A DNA stretch of 64,000 bases from Desulfarculales bacterium UBA696 (GCA_002298995.1 DBMO01000069.1:62001-126000), one strand, 5' to 3'. Positions 16,834 to 26,625 are shown, numbered from the stretch's first letter. Numbers and translations: made by a program. The notes: generated by a model not told the origin, from the sequence alone.

Positions 16834-18456
16834 TCAAGCCCTTTTCCCTCTTTTGTCGATTTCGATCCCGGCGGATGACCCGGCCTCGGTGCAAAGGCGC
16901 CTGCCCAGTGGCCCGGCCCTTTTCAGAAATGGGCGCACGGTTTCGGGAATGAAGTGGGCCGCCAGGAGAGTGAACGTGATCCCGAAGCAGAGTCCGCTGA
17001 GCGCGAGTTCGGAAAATGCGGCAATGTGCGGGTAAATTTTCGGAGGGAAAAATTCCACCTTTCCCACGCCCCAAGCCGGAATGAGCGATGCGAACGAAAG
17101 GCCGGCCACTTTCAGGGTGGCTGGGAAAAGACCCGAAAACGCATCGCCTCCAATCTTTGTCCTCCACCATACGGTCAACGCTATGCTGTAAGCAAGGAGA
17201 GAGGATGCGCTTGCAATCGCGACCCCCATGGGACCGACTCGAATGGCCAGGAGATAGAAGAAGGGTATCGACAAAACGGCAACAACGGTTCCGAGGATCG
17301 CCGGAGTGAGTGTGTCCAGCCTGGCGTAAAAAGCGCGGCCCAGCACCTGCTGGTATCCCCAGCAGGCGGCGCAAACCAGCAGCACCTGGAGCAGGCGTGC
17401 CGTGTTTGCGGTGTCCTGGGCGCTGAAGCGGCCCTGCTCAAAGATGAGCCGAATTGTGGGCTCCGCAGCCAGGATCATCCATATGGAAAGTGGAACGAGC
17501 AGTGTCAGCACATTTTGGAGAGCGGACTTTATAGTATCGTAGAACCTGGGAAGGTCCTTCTTTGCGAACAGGTCGGCGAGGAACGGATAGGATGCCACCC
17601 CGGCGGCCTGAGCCACAACGCTTACCGGCACCAGCATGATCCTGCGCGCGTAATTCAGCCAACTGATCGCACCAACGCCTGCAAGGGACCCGAATATCCT
17701 TATGAACTGCTCGTCAACAATGGTTATGGATTTTCCGATCATAAGCGGAAGTGCCATCAGGACATACTTTTTGAGGCCGGGGTGATAGAGTGAAAAGCCC
17801 AGGCGCAGCCCGCCGCCGCTTCTTGCCGAAAGGGCGGGGAGTAGGAAATTTCCGAAAACAGATCCAGCCAGAACACCCCAGCAAAATCCCTCCATGCCCC
17901 TGTCGCGCAAGAGGACGCCGCCGGCGATGATGAACAGGTTGTAGACGATCGGGGCAAGCGCCGGTACGGCGAATTGTTTTCGCATGTAGAGAAGGGCGCT
18001 GACGCAGGAGCCGCAAAGGAAAAATATCTGCGCCGGAACGATGATGCGCAAAAAGACCGCAAGCCTTCCCTGGGCCTCTTCTCCCAGACCGGGTGCCGCG
18101 AGAAAAGCGAGCCTTGGCGCAAAAATGAATGCAACCAGTGTTACGGCGGTGATGGTGATCGTAATCCAGGTAAAGACAGTTGAAAAAAAGCGCCAGCCGT
18201 CTTCTTCGTCTTCCTCGAAATACTTGGTGAGAAACGGGATGAGGGTAATGGAGAAATAGCCCCCCGCAAGCATGTAATTAATGAAGTCGGGAATTACGAA
18301 GGCCGCGAAATAGAGGTCGGATTCGAGGGTTGCCCCGAAAAAGAGCGATATGAGCTTATCTCGGGCCAGCCCCATGAACCGCGAGAGCAGAATGCCGGCT
18401 GCGACGATGAGAGCGGCGACCCCCATCTGCTGGCGGGTTTTCCAAAAAGGAGCCAT
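16834..18456 (-). CDS. murJ: lipid II flippase MurJ
   Basis: A 540-residue protein of the MviN/MurJ family in the MOP flippase superfamily, with about 14 membrane helices. The N-terminus AALIVAAGILLSRFMGLARDKLIS is the family signature, and ILMALPLMIGKSITIVDEQFIR and the arginine-containing helices that line the flippase cavity are present. It moves lipid-linked peptidoglycan precursor to the periplasmic face. The C-terminus is slightly extended and ends in a basic tail (IEIDKRGKRA). A nested palindromic element (18553-18699) separates it from gltX. Confidence 0.93.
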   Translation of the reverse strand: MAPFWKTRQQMGVAALIVAAGILLSRFMGLARDKLISLFFGATLESDLYFAAFVIPDFINYMLAGGYFSITLIPFLTKYFEEDEEDGWRFFSTVFTWITITITAVTLVAFIFAPRLAFLAAPGLGEEAQGRLAVFLRIIVPAQIFFLCGSCVSALLYMRKQFAVPALAPIVYNLFIIAGGVLLRDRGMEGFCWGVLAGSVFGNFLLPALSARSGGGLRLGFSLYHPGLKKYVLMALPLMIGKSITIVDEQFIRIFGSLAGVGAISWLNYARRIMLVPVSVVAQAAGVASYPFLADLFAKKDLPRFYDTIKSALQNVLTLLVPLSIWMILAAEPTIRLIFEQGRFSAQDTANTARLLQVLLVCAACWGYQQVLGRAFYARLDTLTPAILGTVVAVLSIPFFYLLAIRVGPMGVAIASASSLLAYSIALTVWWRTKIGGDAFSGLFPATLKVAGLSFASLIPAWGVGKVEFFPPKIYPHIAAFSELALSGLCFGITFTLLAAHFIPETVRPFLKRAGPLGRRLCTEAGSSAGIEIDKRGKRA

Positions 18457-18552
18457 TAATGGTGAGCCTCAATAAAGCAGGGGACCATTCCCGGAATCAT
18501 TGCACATTATTTTCAAAAGCTTGCAGCGGCTGAAAGCGCGGCTTTCAGTTTT

Positions 18553-18699
18553 GTAGGTTGGGTTGAGCGGAGAGCGGAAATCCGACGCGAATGCAACTGA
18601 ACGGAGCGAAACCCAACATCCCGGCGTCGGAGTGTTGGGTTTCGCTCTTTCTTTACTAAAGGGTGGCTCTGAACACATTCACCGCTCAACCCAACCTAC
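18553..18699. repeat. nested-palindrome REP/MITE-like element, copy 2
   Basis: Second copy of the element at 10638. Outer arms GTAGGTTGGGTTGAGCGG (from 18553) and CCGCTCAACCCAACCTAC (to 18699); inner arms GAGCGAAACCCAACA (18604-18618) and TGTTGGGTTTCGCTC (18633-18647). The arms are conserved between copies while the sequence between them differs. Confidence 0.85.
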
Positions 18700-18759
18700 A
18701 CGCAACTACGCCAACATCCAACAATTTTTGGCAAATCGCCCGCGCCCCGCGCCTATGTT

Positions 18760-20154
18760 TTATCCCATCCGCCCCATCGCTCGCCGCATGCGCTTTATTA
18801 CCGTCTCCTTCCCTAGAACATCGATTATCTCAAATAATCCAGGGCTTACGGTTACACCTGTCAGCGCCACGCGGATCGGTTGGGCGATTTTCCCGAGCTT
18901 CATGTTGAGCTCCCCGGTCACCTTCTTGAAAACGGCTTCCAGGTTTGCTTCGTTAAAATCGCCCAGGTTTTCGAGCTCGGGTATCACGCGCTCGAAAACA
19001 TCCCGCATCTCGGGGGTGAGAAACTTTTGAACGGCGGCTTCGTCGAATGTCACTTCATCCACCATAAAGAATCGCATGGCGTCGGCCATCTCGACCAGGG
19101 TGCGCGAGCGAGGCTGAAGGGTGCGGATCGCCCCTGCGATGTAGGAATCATCTTTTTCGGGAAAGCCGCGGGCGGCAAGAAAGGGCTTCAGGTGAGCCAC
19201 AAGTTCCCCCGGCCGTTTTTCCTTTATATAATGGGCATTGAGCCAGAGCAGCTTTTCCATATTGAAAATGCTGGGTGACTTGCCAACGTGTTCCAGGGTG
19301 AATTCTTTAATCAGCTCGTCTCGGGAGAATATCTCCTGGTCCCCGTGTGACCACCCAAGGCGCACCAGGTAATTTACGAGCGCTTCGGGCAAAAATCCCA
19401 GTTCCTTGTATTCCATGACGGAAGTCGCGCCGTGGCGTTTGGAAAGAGGGGCGCGGTCTTCCCCGTGGATCATGGGCACGTGTCCGAACTCAGGCATTTT
19501 GGCCCCGAGCGCGAGGTATATCTGCATCTGCCGGGGGGTGTTGTTTACGTGGTCGTCCCCTCGGATGATGTGGGTGACGTTCATCGTTATATCGTCAATT
19601 ACCACCGCGAAGTTATAGGTTGGGATTCCGTCGCTTCGAACCAGCACGAGGTCGTCCAGTTCCGAATTGTCGAAAAAAATCGGTCCCTTGATCAGATCTT
19701 TCAGAATAGTCTCGCCGCTTTCCGGGGTACGAAACCTCAGCACGCGATTGGGACCCGGCCCAAGCCCTAGGTTCCTGCACGTGCCCTCGTACTTGGGCTT
19801 GCGTCCCTGCGCCATTGCGGCCTTTCGGCGGTTTTCCAGGTCCTCGGGGGTGCATTCGCACCAATAGGCGTGACCGGTACCGATCAGCTTTTCCGCGTAT
19901 TCGGCGTAAATATCGAGTCTTTTGGTCTGGTAATAAGGTCCTTCGTCCCACGTCAGGCCGAGCCACTCCATTGCATCGAGGATGGCCTTGACCGAGGCTT
20001 CGGTCGACCTCTCGATGTCCGTGTCTTCGATCCGGAGGATAAATTGCCCGCCTAGGTGGCGCGCGAAAAGCCAGTTAAAAAGAGCGGTCCTGGCGCCGCC
20101 TATATGCAGGAACCCGGTCGGACTGGGCGGAAATCTGGTTATTACCGGCTCCAT
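18760..20154 (-). CDS. gltX: glutamyl-tRNA synthetase
   Basis: A 464-residue class I aminoacyl-tRNA synthetase. The HIGH-type motif is RFPPSPTGFLHIGGART near the N-terminus and the KMSKS-type motif is DRAPLSKRHGATS, the form typical of GluRS. The zinc-like insertion segment WCECTPEDLENRR is present. It charges tRNA-Glu with glutamate. The start is ATG 20154 (MEPVITRF) with AAGGAGA upstream; an earlier in-frame start at 20175 lies before that ribosome site. A single gene between murJ and a divergently transcribed lipoprotein. Confidence 0.95.
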   Translation of the reverse strand: MEPVITRFPPSPTGFLHIGGARTALFNWLFARHLGGQFILRIEDTDIERSTEASVKAILDAMEWLGLTWDEGPYYQTKRLDIYAEYAEKLIGTGHAYWCECTPEDLENRRKAAMAQGRKPKYEGTCRNLGLGPGPNRVLRFRTPESGETILKDLIKGPIFFDNSELDDLVLVRSDGIPTYNFAVVIDDITMNVTHIIRGDDHVNNTPRQMQIYLALGAKMPEFGHVPMIHGEDRAPLSKRHGATSVMEYKELGFLPEALVNYLVRLGWSHGDQEIFSRDELIKEFTLEHVGKSPSIFNMEKLLWLNAHYIKEKRPGELVAHLKPFLAARGFPEKDDSYIAGAIRTLQPRSRTLVEMADAMRFFMVDEVTFDEAAVQKFLTPEMRDVFERVIPELENLGDFNEANLEAVFKKVTGELNMKLGKIAQPIRVALTGVTVSPGLFEIIDVLGKETVIKRMRRAMGRMG

Positions 20155-20459
20155 GAATTTGTTTCTCCTTCCCATTGCCTGAGGTTGTCTCCCTGCCGTT
20201 GGGCCTCGCGGGGCAGGGAAGCACGAATAACACGCGCCCGATGCAATTTCAAGGTTTGCATATTTGCGATAGTATTATCATAAGTGGTATTTTTTCCCAA
20301 AAAGCGTTTGAAATTCAGGCGGGTTGCTCTTCTACCTTCCGCGAGGCGGAGATGCCATGGGATAAACGACCGGAAGGCGCTCTTTTCCTGCGGAAAAGTT
20401 TGCCCATCCATTCATTTTAGTATAGATTCGCCGAAAAAAATTAAAAAGAGAGGTAATGC

Positions 20460-20966
20460 ATGGACGGGAGGCTTCGATTTCTTGCAATCATATCCATTGC
20501 CGTTTTGCTTTTTGCCTGCCATAGGGGAAGCAGGGATGACATCATTCAGGGACCTTACGTACCGGCAATTTCATCGCCGACAAAAATACAGGTTGTGGAT
20601 GTATCAAATGATACACGCCAGGTCTTCGATGTAGATGTTATAGGCTTGCTGTGGACCGGGCTGGATGAGTCGCTGAGAAAACGCGGCATGTACTGGACGA
20701 AGGAAGCCGGCGGGAAGTTATACACGCTCGAAGCTCACGTAGTAGAGTACAAGAAGGGCATTCATCCCGGACGCCTCGTGCCAAAGGTGGGAGATACGGT
20801 CCTGGTCGTAAAGTGTGAACTCAAGGACGGTGACAGGCAGGTAGCCACAATCGAGTCCAAGCGCAAGATTGGCTTTGGCGACATGCTGCTTTCCCGCGAG
20901 GCGTGGAAGGCAGTATTCTCGGAAGTTGCCGAAGACCTGATAAACCAGGCTACAAGGAAACTTTGA
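20460..20966 (+). CDS. small lipoprotein, function unknown
   Basis: A 168-residue protein with a lipoprotein signal: the basic start MDGRLRF, a hydrophobic stretch and the lipobox LLFAC, giving lipidation at Cys20. The mature part has alternating beta-type segments (KIQVVDVSND, GKLYTLEAHVVEYKKG, DTVLVVKCELKDGDRQV) and ends in a short helix. This resembles small outer-membrane-associated lipoproteins of the DUF4136/LPP20-like kind, but I cannot place it surely. An AGAGAGG ribosome site precedes ATG 20460. It stands alone ahead of yceD. Confidence 0.65.
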   Translation: MDGRLRFLAIISIAVLLFACHRGSRDDIIQGPYVPAISSPTKIQVVDVSNDTRQVFDVDVIGLLWTGLDESLRKRGMYWTKEAGGKLYTLEAHVVEYKKGIHPGRLVPKVGDTVLVVKCELKDGDRQVATIESKRKIGFGDMLLSREAWKAVFSEVAEDLINQATRKL

Positions 20967-21095
20967 TATCCCCTTAAATCGGTCAGGAATGGGGGATGTT
21001 TGCGACCCGCGCCTCGGCGGATTCACCAAAACTTCTTGACAGCTTTGGTAATATATTTATACTTGATCGTTTAAGTCTTGTTGGGAAGGTTGGAT

Positions 21096-21656
21096 ATGAG
21101 AATCCGCGTCGACGAAATTCCGGAGTCGGGGCGTACCCTGCGCTTTCACTGGGACCAGGAAAAACTGGCAGAGTTCGTTCCGCCCGACGATCCCTTCGGC
21201 CTCAAGCTTCTGCGCCCGGTAAACGTCACCCTTACAATCGAAAGGCGCAAGGAACATATCCAGATTACCGGCAGGATAGAAGGCCCGATCGAGGTCGTCT
21301 GCCATCGCTGCTTGAAGGATTTCGGATATCCCCTGAAAGAGGACCTTGAAATCTACTTGGTCGAAGAGGAGCAGGCACCGGAGGAAGAGGAAAAAGAACT
21401 CGATGCCGAAGAACTCGAATACGAATTCTTTGACGGCGAAGTTATCGATATCGACCAGCTCGTGGCGGAACAGATATTTCTGGCCCTCCCTGTAAAGGTA
21501 CTTTGTACCGAGGACTGCCGGGGAATATGCCCCAATTGCGGGGCGAACCTCAATGACGAGCCCTGCAAGTGTGAAGCAAAGAGCAGCGGGTCGCCTTTTG
21601 AAAAGCTGGCGTCAATCAAGCTTGGGCTGCCGGATTCCAAGGGCTCGGAATCATAG
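21096..21656 (+). CDS. yceD: YceD/DUF177 protein
   Basis: A 186-residue DUF177 protein, started at ATG 21096 (MRIRVDEIPESGRTL, the family start) rather than at the upstream in-frame start 21078. It shows GRIEGPIEVVCHRCLKDF in the middle and the C-terminal Cys cluster CTEDCRGICPNCGANLNDEPCKC, both standard for the family. YceD homologues sit before rpmF and plsX in most bacteria and have been tied to 23S rRNA maturation. The same order is kept here, so this is the start of the rpmF-plsX-lipid operon. Confidence 0.9.
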   Translation: MRIRVDEIPESGRTLRFHWDQEKLAEFVPPDDPFGLKLLRPVNVTLTIERRKEHIQITGRIEGPIEVVCHRCLKDFGYPLKEDLEIYLVEEEQAPEEEEKELDAEELEYEFFDGEVIDIDQLVAEQIFLALPVKVLCTEDCRGICPNCGANLNDEPCKCEAKSSGSPFEKLASIKLGLPDSKGSES

Positions 21657-21884
21657 GATATTTTGGGGGAATCCCACCGCTTGGCTAGGCGGCTGCATTT
21701 TATATGAAGCATATATAACAAGGTGGGGCGGTCCTTCCCGTCCGCTGGAACAGCAATCTGGAAGGCCCGCCCGCATTAGTTTTCACTTTAAATCTTGCAC
21801 CAGCAAGTCCCGGCTTTTTCATTCGGCGCGAGTTGTCCGCGCAAGCCTGGATGGAGCGCCGAAATCCGGATAAGGAGTTGAAAA

Positions 21885-22067
21885 ATGGGCGTACCGAAAA
21901 GAAAAACATCCAAGGCCAGACGCGACAAGCGGCGGGCCAACCACGCTCTGGAAGCGCCTGGTCTTGCACGCTGCTCCCAGTGCAATGAGCCGCGCATGCC
22001 ACACCGGGCTTGCCCGAATTGCGGTTATTACAAAGGCCGCCTCGTTCTTGAACTCGAAGAAGAATAA
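21885..22067 (+). CDS. rpmF: 50S ribosomal protein L32
   Basis: A 60-residue L32: MGVPKRKTSKARRDKRRANH at the N-terminus, then a zinc-binding pattern CSQCNEPRMPHRACPNCG with two Cys pairs. The four-cysteine (zinc-binding) form is kept. It lies between yceD and plsX as in many bacteria, with AAGGAGTTG before the ATG. The 228-base gap from yceD is long and may hold an extra promoter. Confidence 0.97.
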   Translation: MGVPKRKTSKARRDKRRANHALEAPGLARCSQCNEPRMPHRACPNCGYYKGRLVLELEEE

Positions 22068-22126
22068 ACGGCCCCGGACGGCTTTGCTCAAGGATGCCGT
22101 TTCCCACTTCACCCAAGGTCGGTTAG

Positions 22127-23200
22127 ATGAGAATTGCGATAGACGCCATGGGCGGGGACCATGCTCCCGATGCCGTGGTTGAGGGGGCCTTATTGGCTCG
22201 ATCTCGCTGTTCCGCCGATCTGGTGCTCGTTGGAAGCGAAAAGCTGATCGGGGAGACTCTCTCCCGCCTGGAAGCCCATCCTCTCCCGGAGATCGTCAAT
22301 GCGACCCAGGCGATAGGGATGGATGAATCCGGTCCGCTGGCCATCCGAAAGAAGCGGGACTCCTCACTGAATATTGCGATGCGGATGCTTGCGGGAGGTG
22401 AGGTCGATGCCGTGGTCAGCGCCGGCAACACCTCGGCCGTGGTCGCATCGGCCAAGCACTTCGTGGGGTTATTTCCGGGTCTGAGGCGCCCCGCGCTTGC
22501 AGTTTCCTTCCCGATGCGGGAGGGAAATCCGGTGCTGCTTGACGCCGGGGCCCACGCACAGGCCGGAACGGTACACCTGGCGCAGTCCGCCGCACTTGCT
22601 CATATATATCTCAAGATCACCCGGGGCCTCTCAAATCCGCGCGTAGGTTTACTGAACATCGGCACCGAACCCGGAAAGGGGACATGGGCCGTCCAGCGGG
22701 CATTTTCGCTGCTCAAGAGGTCCGCCTTGAATTTCGTGGGCAACCTCGAGCCGGGAGACCTTTTCGCGGGCCGGGCCGATGCGGTGATAAGCGAGGGCTT
22801 CGTTGGAAACATAGTTTTGAAAACCTACGAAGGGCTTTCGGAGAGCCTCATTGCGGCGCTTGAGCGCAAGGCGGGCGAAGCGGGGCACGAGGTGAGTCGG
22901 GAATTGTCCCGAGTACTTCAAAGGTTTCAGGAAAAATACGATTACCGTGGTGTCGGCGGGGCCCCGCTGCTGGGCATCAAAAAGCCGGTGGTCGTCGCGC
23001 ACGGCGGCTCCGAGCGAACGGCTGTAAGTAACGCAATTAGCGCCACCTGGGCCATGGCCCGAGACGGAATCTGCGTAAAAATGGGCGAAGAACTAGAACA
23101 AGATGGCGCTCTGGCCGATTTCAAGTACTTCAACGCCCTCCTCATCCTCGAAAACCTGAAGAAAAAATGGGGCTTTGGGACTGAGGACGATAGACGGTAG
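22127..23200 (+). CDS. plsX: phosphate acyltransferase PlsX
   Basis: A 357-residue PlsX, which makes acyl-phosphate from acyl-ACP for phospholipid synthesis. The signature start MRIAIDAMGGDHAP is followed by DAVVSAGNTSAVVASA and NVGTEPGKG-like NIGTEPGKGT. It starts 59 bases after rpmF. In most bacteria fabH and fabD follow; here the next genes are acyl-CoA dehydrogenase and etfBA, then fabG and fabF. Confidence 0.96.
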   Translation: MRIAIDAMGGDHAPDAVVEGALLARSRCSADLVLVGSEKLIGETLSRLEAHPLPEIVNATQAIGMDESGPLAIRKKRDSSLNIAMRMLAGGEVDAVVSAGNTSAVVASAKHFVGLFPGLRRPALAVSFPMREGNPVLLDAGAHAQAGTVHLAQSAALAHIYLKITRGLSNPRVGLLNIGTEPGKGTWAVQRAFSLLKRSALNFVGNLEPGDLFAGRADAVISEGFVGNIVLKTYEGLSESLIAALERKAGEAGHEVSRELSRVLQRFQEKYDYRGVGGAPLLGIKKPVVVAHGGSERTAVSNAISATWAMARDGICVKMGEELEQDGALADFKYFNALLILENLKKKWGFGTEDDRR

Positions 23201-23306
23201 ACGGAAGACGGATAGTGGAAGATGGATATACAATGACAGGATGAACTGACTGTCTTTTTTCCGTTCTCTGTCCTCGGCCGTCCCTCTTCCGCTTCCGTCC
23301 TCCGTT
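23187..23306. repeat. short AGACGG repeat run with inverted counterpart
   Basis: After plsX the bases carry GATAGACGGTAGACGGAAGA (three AGACGG units, from 23189). About 80 bases later CCGTCC and CCTCCGTTA give a loosely inverted counterpart. It may form a weak structure between plsX and the acyl-CoA dehydrogenase gene. Low-complexity intergenic repeat; function unknown. Confidence 0.45.
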
Positions 23307-23425
23307 AATTTATGATAAGGGGGGCAAGCTGACGAAAATTAACCGCCTTTTCATTTTTGCGCCGGGGCGGGATATAGTAATGCGTGGCTGTTGGAAAAGC
23401 AGCCCGAATATCGAAGGAGAATGTT

Positions 23426-24595
23426 TTGGATTATTTTTTGACCGAAGAACAAAAGATGATTCAGGAATTGGCCGCTCAGATAGCAACTGAGAAGGTTCGG
23501 CCGTCACGGGCCAAGCTGGATGAAAACGACGAATTCCCGTGGGAAATAATGAAAACGCTTGCCCAGGCGGATCTTTTCGGGCTCTACATCCCTGAAGAAT
23601 ACGGCGGGATGGGCGGCGGCATTTTTGAGAACTGCCTGGCGGTCGAGCAATTGGGCGGGGCCTGCATAGGAGTGGCCACAACCTTTGCGGCAAGCGGCCT
23701 CGGAGCCTATCCGATTTTGCTTTTCGGAAGCGAGGACCTTAAGCAAAAGTACCTCCCCCAGATCGCAAGCGGAAAGAGGCTTGCCGCTTTCGGGCTTACC
23801 GAACCCGGTGCCGGGAGCGATGTGTCCGGCATCAAGACCACGGCCGTAAAAGACGGGGACCACTATATTCTGAACGGCTCGAAGCAGTGGATAACCAACG
23901 GCGGCGAGGCTGAAATCTATTCAATCCTGGCGATAACCGACCGCTCGAAGGGCGCTCGGGGAGCGAGCTTTTTCGTTGTGGAAACCGGAGATCCCGGATT
24001 TTCTTTTGGGAAGAAGGAAAAAAAGCTGGGTATCCGCGCATCCGCAACCCGCGAGCTGATCTTCCAGGACTGCCGAATCCCAAAGGAAAGGTTGATCGGC
24101 CGGGAGGGAATGGGTTTTATCGTGGCGATGAAGACATTCGACAAGTCCCGCCCCGGTATAGCGGCACTTGGCGTGGGCCTCTCGCAGGGCGCGCTCGACC
24201 TGGCTGTCGAATATGCCAGAAAGCGCGTTCAATTCGAAAAGCCGATCATCAGCTTTCAGGCGATCCAGCACAAGCTGGCCGATATGGCGACAAAGACCGA
24301 GGCCGCCCGCGCCCTTGTCTACAGCATAGCCCGTTTCATGGACTCCGAACCAAATGACGTCAGCAAGGTGGCGGCAATGTGCAAGATGTACGCCGCCGAC
24401 GTAGCCATGGAAGTGTCCACCAACGCCGTGCAGGTGCTCGGAGGCTACGGTTATATGCAGGACTACCCGGTCGAAAAGATGATGCGGGACGCCAAGATCC
24501 TCCAGATCTACGAAGGCACGAATGAAATCCAGCGTAACATCATCGGCCAGGAACTAAATAAAGAATACGGCAGGATGAAGGACACGTTCTTTTAA
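23426..24595 (+). CDS. acyl-CoA dehydrogenase
   Basis: A 389-residue flavoprotein of the acyl-CoA dehydrogenase family. Family landmarks are all present: AFGLTEPGAGSDVSG, the FAD loop QWITNGGEAEIYSI, GYGYMQDYPVEKMMRDAKI and the catalytic-base region IYEGTNEIQRNIIG, where the Glu of YEGTNE abstracts the alpha proton. It most resembles short-chain (butyryl-type) enzymes. I start at TTG 23426 (MDYFLTEEQKMI) because GAAGGAG lies 8 bases upstream and homologues begin there. It is followed by its electron acceptor genes etfB and etfA. Together they could oxidise acyl-CoA or, running in reverse, reduce enoyl thioesters next to fabG and fabF. Confidence 0.93.
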   Translation: MDYFLTEEQKMIQELAAQIATEKVRPSRAKLDENDEFPWEIMKTLAQADLFGLYIPEEYGGMGGGIFENCLAVEQLGGACIGVATTFAASGLGAYPILLFGSEDLKQKYLPQIASGKRLAAFGLTEPGAGSDVSGIKTTAVKDGDHYILNGSKQWITNGGEAEIYSILAITDRSKGARGASFFVVETGDPGFSFGKKEKKLGIRASATRELIFQDCRIPKERLIGREGMGFIVAMKTFDKSRPGIAALGVGLSQGALDLAVEYARKRVQFEKPIISFQAIQHKLADMATKTEAARALVYSIARFMDSEPNDVSKVAAMCKMYAADVAMEVSTNAVQVLGGYGYMQDYPVEKMMRDAKILQIYEGTNEIQRNIIGQELNKEYGRMKDTFF

Positions 24596-24640
24596 AAGAT
24601 ACACCCGTGGCCGGACCACGGATGAACGAGAAAGAGCACG

Positions 24641-25432
24641 ATGCATATAGCTGTTTGTATCAAGCAGGTTCCGGATACCAAGAATGTCCGGATAGATCCG
24701 GACACTCATACCCTTGTGAGGCAGGGGGTCGAGAGCATAATAAACCCTTTCGACCTTTTCGCGGTCGAAGCGGCGCTCAAGATAAAGGATGAAAACAACG
24801 CCAGGGTGACAGTCGTAACGATGGGCCCGCCCCAGGCCACCGAGGCATTGAGAGACACCCTGGGGCTTGGAGTTGACGACGCCGTACTCTTGAGCGACCG
24901 TGCCTTTGCCGGTTCCGATACCTGGGCAACCTCGACCACGCTTTCCGCCGCCATCAGAAAAATGGGCGACGTCGATATGATTTTGTGCGGCAAACAGGCA
25001 ATCGACGGCGACACTGCGCAGGTGGGGCCGGAAATGGCCGCACTCCTCGATGTTCCTTACGCCACCTTTGTTAAAAAGATCGATCTTCTTGACGGAAACT
25101 CCATCAAGGTTATCAGACAGACCGACGAAGGCACCGAAGTCTGGAAACTCCCCACTCCCGCCCTTCTCACCGTCATAAAAGAGATTGGCGAGCCTCGCGT
25201 ACCCTCGCTTCGGTTCAAGATGCGGGCAAAGAAAGCGGAAATCCCCATCTGGGGCGCGGCGGACCTCGGGCTGGATACAAACTGCGTTGGCCTTTGCGGC
25301 TCGTTTACCCAGGTGGTTCGCGTCTTCAGTCCTCCGAGAAGAACTGACCGCATCCTGATCGAAGGCAGCGTCGAGGAACAGGTCGAACGGCTCCTCCAGT
25401 ATTTGAAACAATCCAGGGTACCGGGAATATGA
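24641..25432 (+). CDS. etfB: electron transfer flavoprotein, beta subunit
   Basis: A 263-residue EtfB: MHIAVCIKQVPDTKNVRIDP at the N-terminus and the adenine-nucleotide-binding segment around DMILCGKQAIDGDTAQVGPEMA. It pairs with EtfA to carry electrons from the acyl-CoA dehydrogenase encoded just upstream. It overlaps etfA by 4 bases (ATGA), so the two are translationally coupled. Confidence 0.95.
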   Translation: MHIAVCIKQVPDTKNVRIDPDTHTLVRQGVESIINPFDLFAVEAALKIKDENNARVTVVTMGPPQATEALRDTLGLGVDDAVLLSDRAFAGSDTWATSTTLSAAIRKMGDVDMILCGKQAIDGDTAQVGPEMAALLDVPYATFVKKIDLLDGNSIKVIRQTDEGTEVWKLPTPALLTVIKEIGEPRVPSLRFKMRAKKAEIPIWGAADLGLDTNCVGLCGSFTQVVRVFSPPRRTDRILIEGSVEEQVERLLQYLKQSRVPGI

Positions 25433-26625
25433 AAGCGCTTATTGACAGGAAAAAATGTACGGTTTGCGGGGTATGCACCGATGCCTGCCCTGTTGGAGCA
25501 ATAGAGCTCAAAGAAGACCATATCGAAATTTCAGACGATTGCACGCTGTGCGGAATCTGCGTGGATACCTGCGAATTCGGGGCACTGTCGCTGCCCGAGG
25601 TCGGCACGGGCCCGGCCGCCGATCTTTCGAGCTATCGCGGGGTATGGGTCTACGCTGAGTGGCGGGACGGAGCGGTTCATAGCGTAAGCCACGAGCTTTT
25701 GAGCGCGGGCAGGGTGCTCGCGGACAAAAAAGGCGTCGAACTGGGCGCCGTTTTGCTGGGGTCCGGGATAAGCGAGGATACGGCACGCGAACTGGTCTCC
25801 TACGGCGCCGATAACGTCTATGTGGTTGACCGCCCCGAGTTGGCCAAGTTTACCGACGAGATATATTCGAATGTCCTGGTGGAGCTGATAAAGCAAAAGC
25901 GGCCCGAAATCCTTCTTGCAGGCGCGACAAGCATTGGGCGCTCATTCGTTCCGAGAGTCGCGGCGTCCCTTCAGACCGGCCTTACAGCCGACTGCACGGA
26001 ACTCGGTATCAGCCCCGAAGGTTTGCTTTTGCAAACTCGCCCTGCTTTTGGCGGAAACATTATGGCCACCATAATCTGCCCTAACAGCCGGCCCCAGATG
26101 GCTACGGTGCGGCCGAAGGTGATGAGGCCGGAAAAGCGCGAGGGGTATGAGGGCGAGGTCGAGCGCGTCAATCTGCCCGAGTCTTGTTTCAGGGGAAGGG
26201 TTGAAGTACTCGAAGTAATACCTGAAAAGGACCAGACCGGGCGGCTCACCGAAGCAGACGTGATCGTCACGGGAGGGCGGGGACTTCGCAAGGCGGAGAA
26301 TTTTGCCATCGTGGAAGAGCTCGCCAACCTGGTAAACGGGGCGGTGGGAGCATCGCGCGGAGCGGTCGAGGAAGGCTGGATCGCGCCGTCGCACCAGGTC
26401 GGGCAGACCGGCCGAACGGTCGCACCGGCGCTCTACGTGGCCGTGGGCGTTTCCGGGGCGATTCAGCACCTGGTGGGAATGCAAGGGTCCAAGGTTATAA
26501 TTGCGGTAAACAAGGACCCGCACGCCCCGATCTTCGACGTGGCAACATACGGTGTGATCGCGGATCTTTTCGACTTCGTGCCCGCACTCATAAAGCGCAT
26601 CCGCCGCGAGCGCGGTGAAATATAG
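25429..26625 (+). CDS. etfA: electron transfer flavoprotein alpha subunit with N-terminal ferredoxin domain
   Basis: A 398-residue EtfA extended at its N-terminus by a two-cluster ferredoxin of about 60 residues: CTVCGVCTDACP and CTLCGICVDTCEFG, each a CX2CX2CX3C motif. The EtfA part follows, with the FAD-binding signature AVGVSGAIQHLVGMQGSK and VNKDPHAPIFDVATYG at the C-terminus. Such fusions occur in anaerobes where Etf meets a low-potential ferredoxin, including electron-bifurcating systems. Here they imply that electrons of the upstream dehydrogenase may leave by the ferredoxin domain. The coupling is inferred; no bifurcation was shown. Confidence 0.93.
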   Translation: MKALIDRKKCTVCGVCTDACPVGAIELKEDHIEISDDCTLCGICVDTCEFGALSLPEVGTGPAADLSSYRGVWVYAEWRDGAVHSVSHELLSAGRVLADKKGVELGAVLLGSGISEDTARELVSYGADNVYVVDRPELAKFTDEIYSNVLVELIKQKRPEILLAGATSIGRSFVPRVAASLQTGLTADCTELGISPEGLLLQTRPAFGGNIMATIICPNSRPQMATVRPKVMRPEKREGYEGEVERVNLPESCFRGRVEVLEVIPEKDQTGRLTEADVIVTGGRGLRKAENFAIVEELANLVNGAVGASRGAVEEGWIAPSHQVGQTGRTVAPALYVAVGVSGAIQHLVGMQGSKVIIAVNKDPHAPIFDVATYGVIADLFDFVPALIKRIRRERGEI

